A stretch of DNA of 32,363 nucleotides from an uncultured Clostridia bacterium (GTDB lineage: Bacteria; Bacillota; Clostridia; Christensenellales; Borkfalkiaceae). The stretch is taken from assembly GCA_934247225.1 (NCBI GenBank), contig CAKQJE010000026.1:1-32363 (forward strand). Reading direction: 5' to 3'. Below the pieces are notes generated by a model, which saw nothing but the letters and a program-made list of their open reading frames with translations, was not told where the DNA came from and ran no database searches. Each line of letters starts with the position of its first letter. The stretch's first letter is position 1. A program made the translations under genes and the position numbers. Of this stretch, positions 6,066-14,299 are shown piece after piece.

Positions 6066-6278
6066 ATGCCGATAGTATTAGCGCCGATTAACCAACAGCT
6101 CAGGATCGTCCGGATAGCAGCGGACGAAAAGCTCAAAAAACATCTCGAAAGTCTCGGGATAACGTTGGACGGCGAAATAACTGTTGTAAGTTCGAGCGGC
6201 GGAAGCGTTGTCGTTAAAGTTAAAGACGGACGTATCGCCCTCGACGGTAACCTTTCGACGAAGATTTTCGTTGCGTAA
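6066..6278 (+). CDS. feoA: FeoA-family protein (first copy)
   Basis: A 70-residue SH3-like FeoA-domain protein. LKKHLESLGITLDGEITVVSSSGGSVVVKVKDGRIALDGNLSTKIFV follows the usual LxxLGI..G..V......G..VV.V....IALd..lA..I pattern. FeoA is a small cytoplasmic partner of the iron transporter FeoB. The ATG is preceded by AAGGAGAGAAGAAGGT, with GGAG at the right distance. It is the first gene of the feo operon, 58 bases ahead of a second, divergent FeoA. Two FeoA genes before FeoB are common in Clostridia. Confidence 0.88.
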   Translation: MPIVLAPINQQLRIVRIAADEKLKKHLESLGITLDGEITVVSSSGGSVVVKVKDGRIALDGNLSTKIFVA

Positions 6279-6336
6279 AATTTTCGTCGGTTAAGATTTG
6301 TAATCAATCAGTTTTGATGATTTAAGGAGAAATAAA

Positions 6337-6570
6337 ATGGAGAAAACACTCAATTTGTTTGAAGTCGGCGAACACGGAACGGTAAAATCCGTGGTCGGCG
6401 AAGGCAAAATCAAAAGACGTCTTTTCGATATGGGCATTACTCCCGGCGCAGACGTTCTGATGAGAAAGAAAGCTCCCCTCGGCGATCCCATCGAGATCAC
6501 GATCAGAGGCTATGAACTCACGCTTCGTAAAACCGAGGCCGTTTGCGTAAATATGGAGGTAAGCAAATAA
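6337..6570 (+). CDS. feoA: FeoA-family protein (second copy)
   Basis: A 77-residue FeoA-domain protein, clearly different from the first: GEHGTVKSVVGEGKIKRRLFDMGITPGADVLMRKKAPLGDPIEITIRGYELTLRKTEA. The RRLFDMGITPG and APLGDPIEI.IRGYELTLRK motifs are the strong FeoA signature, so this is the more canonical copy. AAGGAG (6325-6330) lies upstream of the ATG. Its stop overlaps the feoB start by one base (TAATG), suggesting translational coupling with FeoB, its expected partner. Confidence 0.92.
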   Translation: MEKTLNLFEVGEHGTVKSVVGEGKIKRRLFDMGITPGADVLMRKKAPLGDPIEITIRGYELTLRKTEAVCVNMEVSK

Positions 6571-9083
6571 TGATGAAAAGATTTGCTTTGGCAGGTAACC
6601 CGAACTGCGGTAAAACGACGCTTTTCAACAGTTTGACGGGTTCTACGGCTCACGTCGGCAACTGGCCGGGCGTAACGGTCGACAAACGCGACGGCGTTTA
6701 CAAAAAATGTGCCGAACCTATCGCGATCATCGACCTTCCCGGTATTTATTCTCTTTCGCCGTACACGCCGGAAGAAGTAATCGCGAGAAATTACGTATTG
6801 GACGAAAAGCCCGACTGCGTAATCAACATCGTAGACGCTACCAACTTGGAGCGTAACCTTTATTTAACCACTCAGATCCTCGAAATGGACGTTCCCGTGG
6901 TCGTTGCGCTTAACATGATCGACGCCGTTGAAAAGGCGGGCGACAAAATCGACGAAAAAGCACTCGAAAAGAGTCTCGGCGTTCCCGTTGTCAAGATTTC
7001 CGCTCTTAAAGAAAAAGGTCTTAAAGAGCTTATGGATAAAGCTTACAACGAGAGCAAGAAAAAACGTGAAGGCGTAACCGTTCTGAAAGATTCGCCTTTG
7101 GCGCACGTTATAGGCGACGTTAAGATCGCTTTGGAAGGACAAAAGGTCGCAAATCCTTTGTTCCACGCCATAAAGCTTGTAGAAAACGACGAAATCGAAG
7201 TTAAAATGCATAAAGACACCGTCGGAATGGTCAACGCTTTCAAAAAGACCTTCAACGACGAAGTTTTCGAAAACGACTTCGAAGCTTTGGTTGCGGACGC
7301 GAGATATAAATACATATCCAAACACTTCGCTCCCGTCGTAACTCATAAAAACAAAGATAAATTCAAGATGTCCACGTCCGATAAGGTCGATAAGGTCTTA
7401 ACGCATAAGGTTTGGGGTATCCCGATCTTCCTTGTCGTTCTGTTCCTTATTTTCCACCTTACGTTCTCCGAAAACCTGTTCTTCCTTAACGGATTCGGCG
7501 ACGGCTGGATGCCTTCTCTTTCCGATAACGAAGCGTTCGTCGAAAAGGACGAAAACGGCGATATCGTTTATGCCGACGATCTCGAATACGTAATGGACGA
7601 AAACGGCGATTACGTTATGGCTGACGGCGAAGGCGTAACCAAGAACGAAGACGGAACCTACACGGCTATTGTCGACGGCGAAGAGATCGAAGGTCTCGTT
7701 GCCGACGAAGAAGGTCGCCTCGGAAGTCTCGTTCCCGAACTCAACTACGGCGGAAGATGGCTCGCTACGATTTACGACGGAACGTTATATTCGCCCGGCG
7801 TTGTAATAAACAACATCTGGAACGATATGATCGTAGGCGAAATCGCGGGTCGTATTCAGGGCGCGGTTGAAGAAAGCAAAATGGCGGACTGGGCGAAAGG
7901 ACTTATCAATAACGGTATCATAGACGGTATCACGGCGGTTCTTTCCTTCCTTCCCCCGATTCTCGTATTGTTCTTATTCTTCTCGATTCTCGAAGATTCG
8001 GGATATATGGCTCGTATCGCGTTCATTCTCGACAGAATGTTCCGTAAATTCGGGCTTTCGGGCAGAGCTTTCCTTCCTATGATAATGGGCTTCGGATGTT
8101 CTGTTCCCGCAATGATCAACACCAGAACCTTAGCGGACGAAAAAGAAAGAACGGCAACCGTTCGTGTTATCCCGTTCTTCTCCTGCGGAGCTAAACTTCC
8201 TATCCTTACAGCCGTTGCCGGCGCTCTCGTAATCGGCACGGGCGTAAGCGCGGACGTTATAACTTACTCGATGTACCTTCTCGGTATAATAACCGCAATC
8301 GTCTCCGTACTTTTGATGAGAAGCACCTCGCTCAAAGGCGAAACGCCTCCGTTCATAATGGAACTTCCCGCATATCACGCGCCGCAGTTCAAGAACCTTA
8401 TGGCTCACCTTTGGGATAAAACGAAGCACTTCGTAAAGAAAGCGTTTACGATAATCCTTGCTTCGACGATCGTCATCTGGGTACTCACTCACTTCGATTT
8501 CTCCTGGCATTTGCTTGCGGACGAAGAAATCAATCAGAGTATTCTTGCCAACATATCGATGCTCGTTCAGCCTCTCTTCACGCCGCTCGGCTTCGGAAGC
8601 CAGCTCGGAGAGTTCGGTTGGGTATTCGTTCTCGCGGCTGTTTCGGGACTTATCGCAAAGGAAAACGTTATTTCGACGTTCGGAACGCTCGCGGCTTGCC
8701 TTATGGCTAACCCCACCGTCGCTGCCGAAATCGGACTTGCCAACATAACGAGCGAAGCGGGTATCGGCGCGGTCAAAGCAATGATCCTTGCAACGGGTAT
8801 TTCCGTTCCCGCACTCCTTGCTTTCATAGCGTTCAATATGACGACTATCCCGTGCTTCGCGGCAGTAGGTACCGCAAAAGCGGAACTCCAAAACAAGAAA
8901 CGTTATCAGTGGACGCTCCTGTTCTGGGTTGCAACCTCTTATATCGTAGGCGCGATGATTTACACGATCGGATCCTGGTGGTGGACGGCGTTCATCTGGG
9001 CGGCGGCTATCGCGGCGGTAACGGTTATCATCGTTATGAGAAACAAGAGACTTGCCGAAAAACAAAACGGATTGCTTGCTTAA
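6570..9083 (+). CDS. feoB: FeoB ferrous iron transporter with acidic insertion
   Basis: An 837-residue Fe2+ transporter. The start was set at ATG 6570, which overlaps the feoA stop and lies downstream of GGAGGT (6555-6560); ATG 6573 is an alternative. The N-terminal GTPase domain has G1 GNPNCGKT (9-16), G3 DLPG (55-58) and G4 NMID (115-118). A helical spacer follows, then the polytopic membrane core with Gate motifs (for example GFGCSVPAMINTR and FFSCGAKLPIL). After the first membrane segment, residues about 319-390 form an extra segment that is one-third Asp/Glu with only three basic residues. It is probably extracytoplasmic and unusual for FeoB. The protein imports Fe2+ under anoxic conditions. 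Confidence 0.96.
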   Translation: MMKRFALAGNPNCGKTTLFNSLTGSTAHVGNWPGVTVDKRDGVYKKCAEPIAIIDLPGIYSLSPYTPEEVIARNYVLDEKPDCVINIVDATNLERNLYLTTQILEMDVPVVVALNMIDAVEKAGDKIDEKALEKSLGVPVVKISALKEKGLKELMDKAYNESKKKREGVTVLKDSPLAHVIGDVKIALEGQKVANPLFHAIKLVENDEIEVKMHKDTVGMVNAFKKTFNDEVFENDFEALVADARYKYISKHFAPVVTHKNKDKFKMSTSDKVDKVLTHKVWGIPIFLVVLFLIFHLTFSENLFFLNGFGDGWMPSLSDNEAFVEKDENGDIVYADDLEYVMDENGDYVMADGEGVTKNEDGTYTAIVDGEEIEGLVADEEGRLGSLVPELNYGGRWLATIYDGTLYSPGVVINNIWNDMIVGEIAGRIQGAVEESKMADWAKGLINNGIIDGITAVLSFLPPILVLFLFFSILEDSGYMARIAFILDRMFRKFGLSGRAFLPMIMGFGCSVPAMINTRTLADEKERTATVRVIPFFSCGAKLPILTAVAGALVIGTGVSADVITYSMYLLGIITAIVSVLLMRSTSLKGETPPFIMELPAYHAPQFKNLMAHLWDKTKHFVKKAFTIILASTIVIWVLTHFDFSWHLLADEEINQSILANISMLVQPLFTPLGFGSQLGEFGWVFVLAAVSGLIAKENVISTFGTLAACLMANPTVAAEIGLANITSEAGIGAVKAMILATGISVPALLAFIAFNMTTIPCFAAVGTAKAELQNKKRYQWTLLFWVATSYIVGAMIYTIGSWWWTAFIWAAAIAAVTVIIVMRNKRLAEKQNGLLA

Positions 9084-9121
9084 TAAAAGAGTAATTTAAA
9101 AGCAATCAGGGAGTATAAAAT

Positions 9122-9295
9122 ATGGGACCGTTTGAAATCCTTCTTATAATTGCCTGCGCGGCTGTGGTTATCGCCGTAAGCGTGGTTTCGATAATAAGAA
9201 AGAAACAAGGAAAACACGATTGCGATTGCGGCGGCGATTGCGCGCATTGCTCGGGTTGCCGGTATAACACGGCTCAGAAAAATAAGAAAAAGTGA
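9122..9295 (+). CDS. FeoB-associated Cys-rich membrane protein
   Basis: A 57-residue protein. One N-terminal membrane helix (about residues 5-25, FEILLIIACAAVVIAVSVVSII) is followed by basic residues and a cysteine cluster, CDCGGDCAHCSGC (34-46). This is the layout of the FeoB-associated Cys-rich family, thought to assist FeoB, perhaps as a FeoC substitute. AGGGAG (9108-9113) precedes the ATG. It lies 38 bases after feoB and ends the operon before a hairpin at 9304. The cysteine pattern could bind iron or an Fe-S cluster; that part is an inference. Confidence 0.88.
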   Translation: MGPFEILLIIACAAVVIAVSVVSIIRKKQGKHDCDCGGDCAHCSGCRYNTAQKNKKK

Positions 9296-9303
9296 TTTCT
9301 TGG

Positions 9304-9330
9304 CGCTCCCCGAAGCATCGGGGAGCGTTT
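9304..9330 (+). terminator. Hairpin at the end of the feo operon
   Basis: CGCTCCCC (9304-9311) pairs with GGGGAGCG (9320-9327) around loop GAAGCATC, followed by TTTACTTT. The T-tract is weak, so termination may be partial and could allow some read-through into the ABC genes. Confidence 0.55.
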
Positions 9331-9343
9331 ACTTTAACAACAA

Positions 9344-9359
9344 GTTAGCCGAAGCTAAC
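9344..9359. promoter_or_regulatory. Perfect short palindrome upstream of the ABC operon
   Basis: GTTAGC-CGAA-GCTAAC lies 34 bases before the ABC ATPase start, with a TATAAT hexamer just downstream (9374-9379) that has no good -35 partner. It could be an operator or a small RNA hairpin. Confidence 0.35.
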
Positions 9360-9392
9360 GCGTAAAAACGATTATAATCAAGGAGAAGACTT

Positions 9393-10094
9393 ATGTCTTT
9401 AATAGAATTAAAAAACGTAAGCCGGGTTTATAAAAGCGGCGAACACGAACAGAAAGCGTTGAACGACGTGAATTTAAGTCTCGACGAAGGTAAATTCGTC
9501 GTAATTTTAGGACCGAGCGGAGCGGGAAAGAGTACGCTTTTGAACCTTCTCGGCGGTCTGGACAGCCCCACGAGCGGAACTATTACCGTAAACGGCAAGG
9601 ATATTTCCAAACTTTCGAACGACGAGCTTGCCGATTACAGAGCTTCGACGGTCGGATTTGTCTTTCAGTTTTACAATCTTATCCCGACGCTCACGGTAAA
9701 AGAAAACGTTGAACTCGTTAAATCCATTTCGCCCAAAGCTTTTCCCGCGGAAAAAATGTTGGACGAGGTCGGACTTATCGACCATCTGCACAATTTCCCC
9801 GCAGAACTTTCGGGCGGCGAGCAGCAGAGGGTTTCCATTGCGAGGGCTTTGGCTAAAAACCCGCAGATACTTCTTTGCGACGAGCCTACGGGCGCGTTGG
9901 ACTCCGAAACGGGCGCGCTCGTTTTAAAATTGCTTCTGAAAATGGCAAGGGATTACGGTAAGACCATAATTGTTGTAACGCATAACCAGAATATCGCCAA
10001 AATGGCGGATAAAATCATAAGGGTTAAAAACGGCGAGATAAAATCGGTCGAGGATCAGGCTAATCCTCTTTCGGCGGACGAGGTGGATTGGTAA
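9393..10094 (+). CDS. ABC transporter ATP-binding protein (MacB/LolD type)
   Basis: A 233-residue ATPase with every nucleotide-binding motif: Walker A GPSGAGKST (40-48), Q-loop VFQFYNL (Gln92), signature LSGGEQQR (139-146), Walker B ILLCDEP (159-165), D-loop GALD and switch His197 (VVTHN). It belongs to the MacB/LolD/FtsE group, which works with FtsX-type permeases as a mechanotransmitter rather than a conventional importer. AAGGAG (9381-9386) precedes the ATG. The stop overlaps the permease start by one base, so the two genes are coupled. The substrate is unknown. Confidence 0.95.
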   Translation: MSLIELKNVSRVYKSGEHEQKALNDVNLSLDEGKFVVILGPSGAGKSTLLNLLGGLDSPTSGTITVNGKDISKLSNDELADYRASTVGFVFQFYNLIPTLTVKENVELVKSISPKAFPAEKMLDEVGLIDHLHNFPAELSGGEQQRVSIARALAKNPQILLCDEPTGALDSETGALVLKLLLKMARDYGKTIIVVTHNQNIAKMADKIIRVKNGEIKSVEDQANPLSADEVDW

Positions 10095-12445
10095 TGCTTT
10101 TCAAGAAACTTATAAGAACGATCGGCGTTTACAAAGCGCAGTTCATTTCGATGATAATAATGATCGCCTTAGGGACGGCTATTTTCGTCGGTTTCAATAT
10201 GGAATGGTACGCGATAGAGTATAATACCGACAAATATTTCGAACAAACGGGCTATGCCGATTTCAGAATTATAAACGAAACGGGCAGGTTCACCGAAGAG
10301 GAAGCCGAAAAGATCAAAACGATCGACGGCGTTAAGGAAGTTTCGAGGTTTGTCTCGGTCAATGCTTCCGTAAACAACTCCGACCCGAACGCGGCTAAAA
10401 AAACGCTCGCGCTCACCGTAACCGAAAACACAAAGGTTTCGTTTTTCACGCTCATAAGCGGAGAGGAATACGACCCCGAAAGTACGGACGGGATATGGCT
10501 TTCGGATAAATACGCCGAAGTAAACGACGTTAAAATCGGCGATAAGCTCAGCGTTACCTATGCGAAATTCAAAATGGAAGGCGTAGTTAGAGGGCTTGTT
10601 AAATCGAGCGAATATCTCGTCTGTGTGGAAGACGAATCGGAGCTTATGCCGAAATACGAAAAGCACGGATTCGCCTACATTTCGCCCGTGATGTTCTCGG
10701 CGGCGGTTAAGGACGGCACGCACGGAATTTTTACCGAATTTTATCCCGAGATAAACGTTATAGGAGAGGGAGAACTTAAAACCTTCAAAAAAGCCGTAGA
10801 GGAAAAGCTCGGAAAAACCTTGCTCGTTTTATCCAAAGAGGAATCGTCCTCGTACGTTCTTTCGCAGGGCGAAGCCGACGAGGGCAAGACGATGGGAACG
10901 ATTTTCCCCGTGCTGTTTATGGTTATCGCTATTTTAACGATGGTAACCACGATGCACAGGCTCACCGCGAAAGAGAAAACGCAGATAGGTATTTTAAAGG
11001 CTCTCGGATTTAAAGATAAGCGGATAACCCGCCATTACACGTCTTACGCGTTTGCGGTCGGCGTGGTCGGGTGCGCGCTCGGAATTCTGCTCGGAATAGG
11101 TATCTGCGCGATAATCATGAACCCGAACGGCACAATGGGAACTTATTTCGATATGCCGAAATGGGAACTCGTCGTTCCGTGGTTCTGCTATGTCGTCGTT
11201 GCGGCGATAATAGTTTTCCTCACGTTTATAGGCTTTTTGTCCGTCAAGAAAATGCTCAAAGGAACGGCGGCGGACGCTTTGAGACCTTACGCGCCCAAGA
11301 AAATGAAAAAGCTCGCGTTAGAGAAAACCAAGCTTTGGGATAAAGTGTCTTTCGGGGCGAGATGGAATATGCGCGATATCATGCGCCACAAATCGAGAAC
11401 GCTTATGAGCCTTATCGGTATTGTCGGGTGTATGATTATCGTCGTCGGCTCGGTCGGTATGCGCGACACTATGAACGGATTTATCGACTCGTATTATAAC
11501 ACGGCGATGAATTACGCTTCCAAAATAAACGTCGCGGACGACGCCGAGGAAAACTCGATAAAATTCCTTACGATAAATTATGACGGCGATTACAGCGGAA
11601 GCGTTGCCGTGGAGTTTAACGAAAAAGCTTATTCGCTCGAGATTTATTCCGTCGAACACGATATGGTAAAGTTTATGCCGGATAAAGGTTTCGACCCGAT
11701 TGAACTTTCGGACGACGGCGCGTACGTTTGCAGAAGAATCGCCGATAAGTATAATCTTAAACAAGGCGACGAAATAACTTTAAGACCTTACGGGGAAAGC
11801 CGCGACGAGACGTATACTTTCAGAATAAACGGCATTATCCGCTCGCAGAGCGAAAGCGTAGTTATAACGGCAAAGTACGCGGAGAAAATGAACGTCGATT
11901 ATTCCGTCTCGGCGATTTACACGAATACTTCCTCGGACGTTATCGACAACGATAAAACGGCGGCGAACGGCGAAGCTCCTTACGACGTCATAAAAACCGT
12001 TCAGGAAAAGGACGAACTTATAAAGACGTTCGATAAGTTTCTTGAAATCATGAACATGATGATAATTCTGCTCGTGGCGGTCGGCGTCGCGCTCGGAATA
12101 GTCGTTCTGTACAACCTCGGAACTATGAGTTACGCCGAACGTTACAGAGAAATGGCTACGCTTAAAGTCGTCGGGTTCAGAGATAAAAAGATAGGAAGAC
12201 TTCTTATCGAGCAAAACCTTTGGGTAACCGTTTTCGGTATGGTCGTAGGCTTGCCGCTCGGAATTTTCACCCTCGATTATCTTATCAAAGCCCTCGCTTC
12301 GGAATACGAAATGAACATAATGTTAGGACCTCTTACCTTTATTTCGGGTATCGTCGTAACCTTGGGCGTTTCGCTTCTCGTAGGGTTTATGATCGCGAGG
12401 AAAAATAAGAAAATCAATATGGTCGAAAGCTTAAAAGCAGAATAA
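10094..12445 (+). CDS. FtsX-family ABC transporter permease
   Basis: A 783-residue permease. The start is ATG 10094, overlapping the ATPase stop (TAATG), with GAGGTGG upstream. An N-terminal membrane helix (about residues 16-36) leads to an extracytoplasmic domain. The first FtsX core (about 270-400) includes ILKALGFKDKRITRHY. A second extracytoplasmic domain follows, and the second FtsX core at the C-terminus (about 650-783) includes ATLKVVGFRDKKIGRLL. The two-domain layout and length match the large permeases of Bacillota that partner MacB-type ATPases and act on peptides, lipoproteins or envelope stress. The substrate is unknown. Confidence 0.92.
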   Translation: MLFKKLIRTIGVYKAQFISMIIMIALGTAIFVGFNMEWYAIEYNTDKYFEQTGYADFRIINETGRFTEEEAEKIKTIDGVKEVSRFVSVNASVNNSDPNAAKKTLALTVTENTKVSFFTLISGEEYDPESTDGIWLSDKYAEVNDVKIGDKLSVTYAKFKMEGVVRGLVKSSEYLVCVEDESELMPKYEKHGFAYISPVMFSAAVKDGTHGIFTEFYPEINVIGEGELKTFKKAVEEKLGKTLLVLSKEESSSYVLSQGEADEGKTMGTIFPVLFMVIAILTMVTTMHRLTAKEKTQIGILKALGFKDKRITRHYTSYAFAVGVVGCALGILLGIGICAIIMNPNGTMGTYFDMPKWELVVPWFCYVVVAAIIVFLTFIGFLSVKKMLKGTAADALRPYAPKKMKKLALEKTKLWDKVSFGARWNMRDIMRHKSRTLMSLIGIVGCMIIVVGSVGMRDTMNGFIDSYYNTAMNYASKINVADDAEENSIKFLTINYDGDYSGSVAVEFNEKAYSLEIYSVEHDMVKFMPDKGFDPIELSDDGAYVCRRIADKYNLKQGDEITLRPYGESRDETYTFRINGIIRSQSESVVITAKYAEKMNVDYSVSAIYTNTSSDVIDNDKTAANGEAPYDVIKTVQEKDELIKTFDKFLEIMNMMIILLVAVGVALGIVVLYNLGTMSYAERYREMATLKVVGFRDKKIGRLLIEQNLWVTVFGMVVGLPLGIFTLDYLIKALASEYEMNIMLGPLTFISGIVVTLGVSLLVGFMIARKNKKINMVESLKAE

Positions 12446-12485
12446 TTAAATCAGCGAAAATTTTAAACCGAGGAGGAAATCGATT

Positions 12486-12842
12486 ATGGGTATAAGAGAG
12501 ATATTTATCATTATTCTGACAGCTCTTATCGTAATATCGATTATAACGGCGGTTAAGAAAATCTGTTTAACGGAGAATAGAAAAATGATTAAAACTGTAA
12601 TGAAAATCGAAGGAATGAGATGCGGTATGTGCGAAGCTCATATCTGCGACGTTATAAGAAAAAGCTGTTACGTTAAAAAAGTAACGGCTTCGCACGTGAA
12701 AAACGAAGCGGTGATAGAAAGCGAGTCGCCCTTAGACAGGGAAGCTTTGAAAACGGCTATCGAAAACACGGGCTACAAGGTGGGCGAAATCACGGAAGAA
12801 GAATTCAAGAAAAAAGGTCTCTTCGGATTTCTGAAAAAGTAA
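12486..12842 (+). CDS. Heavy-metal-associated (HMA) domain protein with N-terminal membrane anchor
   Basis: 118 residues. Residues 1-25 are a hydrophobic membrane segment (IFIIILTALIVISIITAV). Residues about 36-105 form an HMA fold, with metal-binding motif GMRCGMC (Cys46, Cys49) and the family's TGYKV near the end. HMA proteins carry Cu+ or other soft metals. The start at 12486 has a strong GAGGAGG (12470-12476). A second in-frame ATG at 12585 has its own GGAGA (12572-12576) and would give an 85-residue soluble CopZ-like form. It lies 40 bases after the permease and is probably in the same operon. The metal and partner are unknown. Confidence 0.85.
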   Translation: MGIREIFIIILTALIVISIITAVKKICLTENRKMIKTVMKIEGMRCGMCEAHICDVIRKSCYVKKVTASHVKNEAVIESESPLDREALKTAIENTGYKVGEITEEEFKKKGLFGFLKK

Positions 12843-12883
12843 CCTTAAAGCGAGTATTTACAGAACAACCGAGGATTTTTATA

Positions 12884-12927
12884 ACGCCTCGCCGAAGGGA
12901 TTTTCCCTTCGGCGGGGCGTTTTTTTT
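12884..12927 (+). terminator. Terminator of the ABC/HMA operon
   Basis: ACGCCTCGCCGAAGGGA pairs with TCCCTTCGGCGGGGCGT (two G-T pairs) around a 3-base loop (TTT), followed by a run of eight T residues. This is a long, strong intrinsic terminator. Confidence 0.9.
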
Positions 12928-13069
12928 GCTTTTAATCAATTTTTATATAAATATGACAAGCATATGTCAGGATATGCGCCGTATAATATGCTCGTAAACT
13001 GAACGACGGGATGCGTCCGGGACGATTATATAAAGCTCGTCCGGGGAAAATCCCGCAAAGGAGAAAAGT

Positions 13070-13594
13070 ATGGAAATGAGCAGCGTTCTGATAAAAGGCG
13101 AAGCGGTGAGCCGCGCGGAAAGTTTTTTTGCGGCGGGAGAGAAGTATTTTTTCGGAAACGGAGAGGAGAAAAACGTCGCTCTGGCTAAAATTTGCTATAT
13201 GAAAGCGGCAAAATGCGGCAACGCTTCGGCGGCTTATATGGCGGGATTTATAATGGTAAGCGGCGCGGAGGGGAAAAGCAACGTGAAAAGGGGTACGGCG
13301 TATCTTAAAAAGGCGGCGGCTAAAAATCACGAAGGCGCGCTCCTGCTTCTCGCGAGAAATTATTATTACGGCTACGGCGTCAGAAGAAACGTAAAAAAAG
13401 CTTTTCTGTTCTGGGAAAAGGGCGAGGAGATCGGATCTGCCGAAGCGGCTTATTACCTCGGGCTTTGCTACGCCAAAGGTATTTACGTAAAACAAAATCC
13501 GTTAAAGGCGAAAATATATCTTACGGAAGCTCTCGAAAAGGGTTTTTCGGTTGCCAGAACGGCTATCGACGATATCGGATGCATGTGCGCGTAA
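13070..13594 (+). CDS. Sel1-repeat (SLR) protein
   Basis: A 174-residue protein built of Sel1-like tetratricopeptide repeats, each about 36 residues: LAKICYMKAAKCGNASAAYMAG; KRGTAYLKKAAAKNHEGALLLLARNYYYGYGV; KKAFLFWEKGEEIGSAEAAYYLGLCYAKGI; LKAKIYLTEALEKGFSVAR. These form helical scaffolds for protein-protein contacts. There is no signal peptide, so it is probably cytoplasmic. AAAGGAG precedes the ATG. Upstream are TATAAT (12982-12987) and a TGACA-N6-TGTCA inverted repeat (12954-12969), possibly an operator. The partner is unknown. Confidence 0.85.
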   Translation: MEMSSVLIKGEAVSRAESFFAAGEKYFFGNGEEKNVALAKICYMKAAKCGNASAAYMAGFIMVSGAEGKSNVKRGTAYLKKAAAKNHEGALLLLARNYYYGYGVRRNVKKAFLFWEKGEEIGSAEAAYYLGLCYAKGIYVKQNPLKAKIYLTEALEKGFSVARTAIDDIGCMCA

Positions 13595-13624
13595 ATTGCG
13601 GCGTTTTGGCAAGGTTCGTTTTAT

Positions 13625-13641
13625 TCTTGTCCGGCATACCT
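13625..13641 (+). repeat. Left arm of a 17-bp inverted repeat
   Basis: TCTTGTCCGGCATACCT is the exact reverse complement of 14184-14200. The two arms enclose about 540 bases containing the cysteine-rich gene and its terminator. No clear target-site duplication is seen outside the arms. Confidence 0.8.
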
Positions 13642-13731
13642 GTCGGTTTTTAAAACATTTCGCGCGCTTTCCGCATAATATATATTAGCGGCGAATAAAG
13701 CGAAAAGCTTCTCGCCGCCGAGGTTGTACTT

Positions 13732-13983
13732 ATGAAAAATTGTGATTTTTTGCTCGGCGCGGCTCTCGGCGCGATCGTCGTCGGAGCGGTTGTCGGTTGC
13801 GGAATGAAAAAATGCGACTGTTCGGGCGGAAATCCCGTTCCGGAACGCGAATGTCCGCAGATAATAATGCCTCCGTGCGGTTTTTGTCCGTGTTGTCCTC
13901 CCGGAAACTGTAAAAAACCAAAGAAAAAAGACCCCTGCAAAGGTTGTTATTACGAAAAATACGAAAGAAAAACTTGCAGATAA
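13732..13983 (+). CDS. Cysteine-rich small protein with glycine-zipper membrane segment
   Basis: An 83-residue protein with 13 cysteines. Residues 7-22 (LLGAALGAIVVGAVVG) are a glycine-zipper-like membrane segment or signal. The rest is Cys-, Pro- and Lys-rich: CDC (27-29 region), CGFCPCC, CKGCYY and a terminal KTCR. I recognise no family. The pattern suggests metal binding or disulfide cross-linking at the cell surface. The Shine-Dalgarno sequence is weak (GAGG). The gene is followed by a strong hairpin (14006-14033) and enclosed by a perfect 17-bp inverted repeat, so it may be a small mobile or invertible unit. It is a likely real gene of unknown function. Confidence 0.65.
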   Translation: MKNCDFLLGAALGAIVVGAVVGCGMKKCDCSGGNPVPERECPQIIMPPCGFCPCCPPGNCKKPKKKDPCKGCYYEKYERKTCR

Positions 13984-14005
13984 GTAAAAAATGAAATACA
14001 TTCGA

Positions 14006-14040
14006 GCTGCCGCGGCGATAAAACCGCGGCAGCCCGTTTT
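14006..14040 (+). terminator. Hairpin terminator after the Cys-rich gene
   Basis: GCTGCCGCGG (14006-14015) pairs perfectly with CCGCGGCAGC (14024-14033) around an 8-base loop, followed by CCGTTTTA. The T-tract is short. Confidence 0.7.
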
Positions 14041-14183
14041 ACGTTCGGACGGTTTTTTAGTGGAAGTGCTTATAAAAAGCGGGCTATAAGTCGATTAACG
14101 GGCGTTTTTAGCTTTAATCGAATAAATTAAAACACGTAAAACGACGATTTATCCCGCGTTTTGCCGTTTAAAAAAAGAGAATT

Positions 14184-14200
14184 AGGTATGCCGGACAAGA
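14184..14200 (-). repeat. Right arm of a 17-bp inverted repeat
   Basis: AGGTATGCCGGACAAGA is the exact reverse complement of 13625-13641. The match stops at both edges, so the arm length is 17. Confidence 0.8.
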
Positions 14201-14270
14201 GAAAAAGTCGGTTTCGCTAAAAAATTTTCGGCAAATAAAAAAACTATGAGCCTAAATTAGCTCTCTTTGA

Positions 14271-14299
14271 TTGCTTTTTATCGGAAAATATAGTATTAT
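14271..14299 (+). promoter_or_regulatory. Promoter of the Wzy-like gene
   Basis: TTGCTT (14271-14276) and TATTAT (14294-14299) are separated by 17 bases, about 75 bases before the start codon. Confidence 0.45.

Noticed and set aside
8130..9065. Long minus-strand frame (311 codons) opposite feoB
   Set aside because: It lies fully antisense to the FeoB membrane core, is Arg-rich and has no domain; it is a shadow of codon use.
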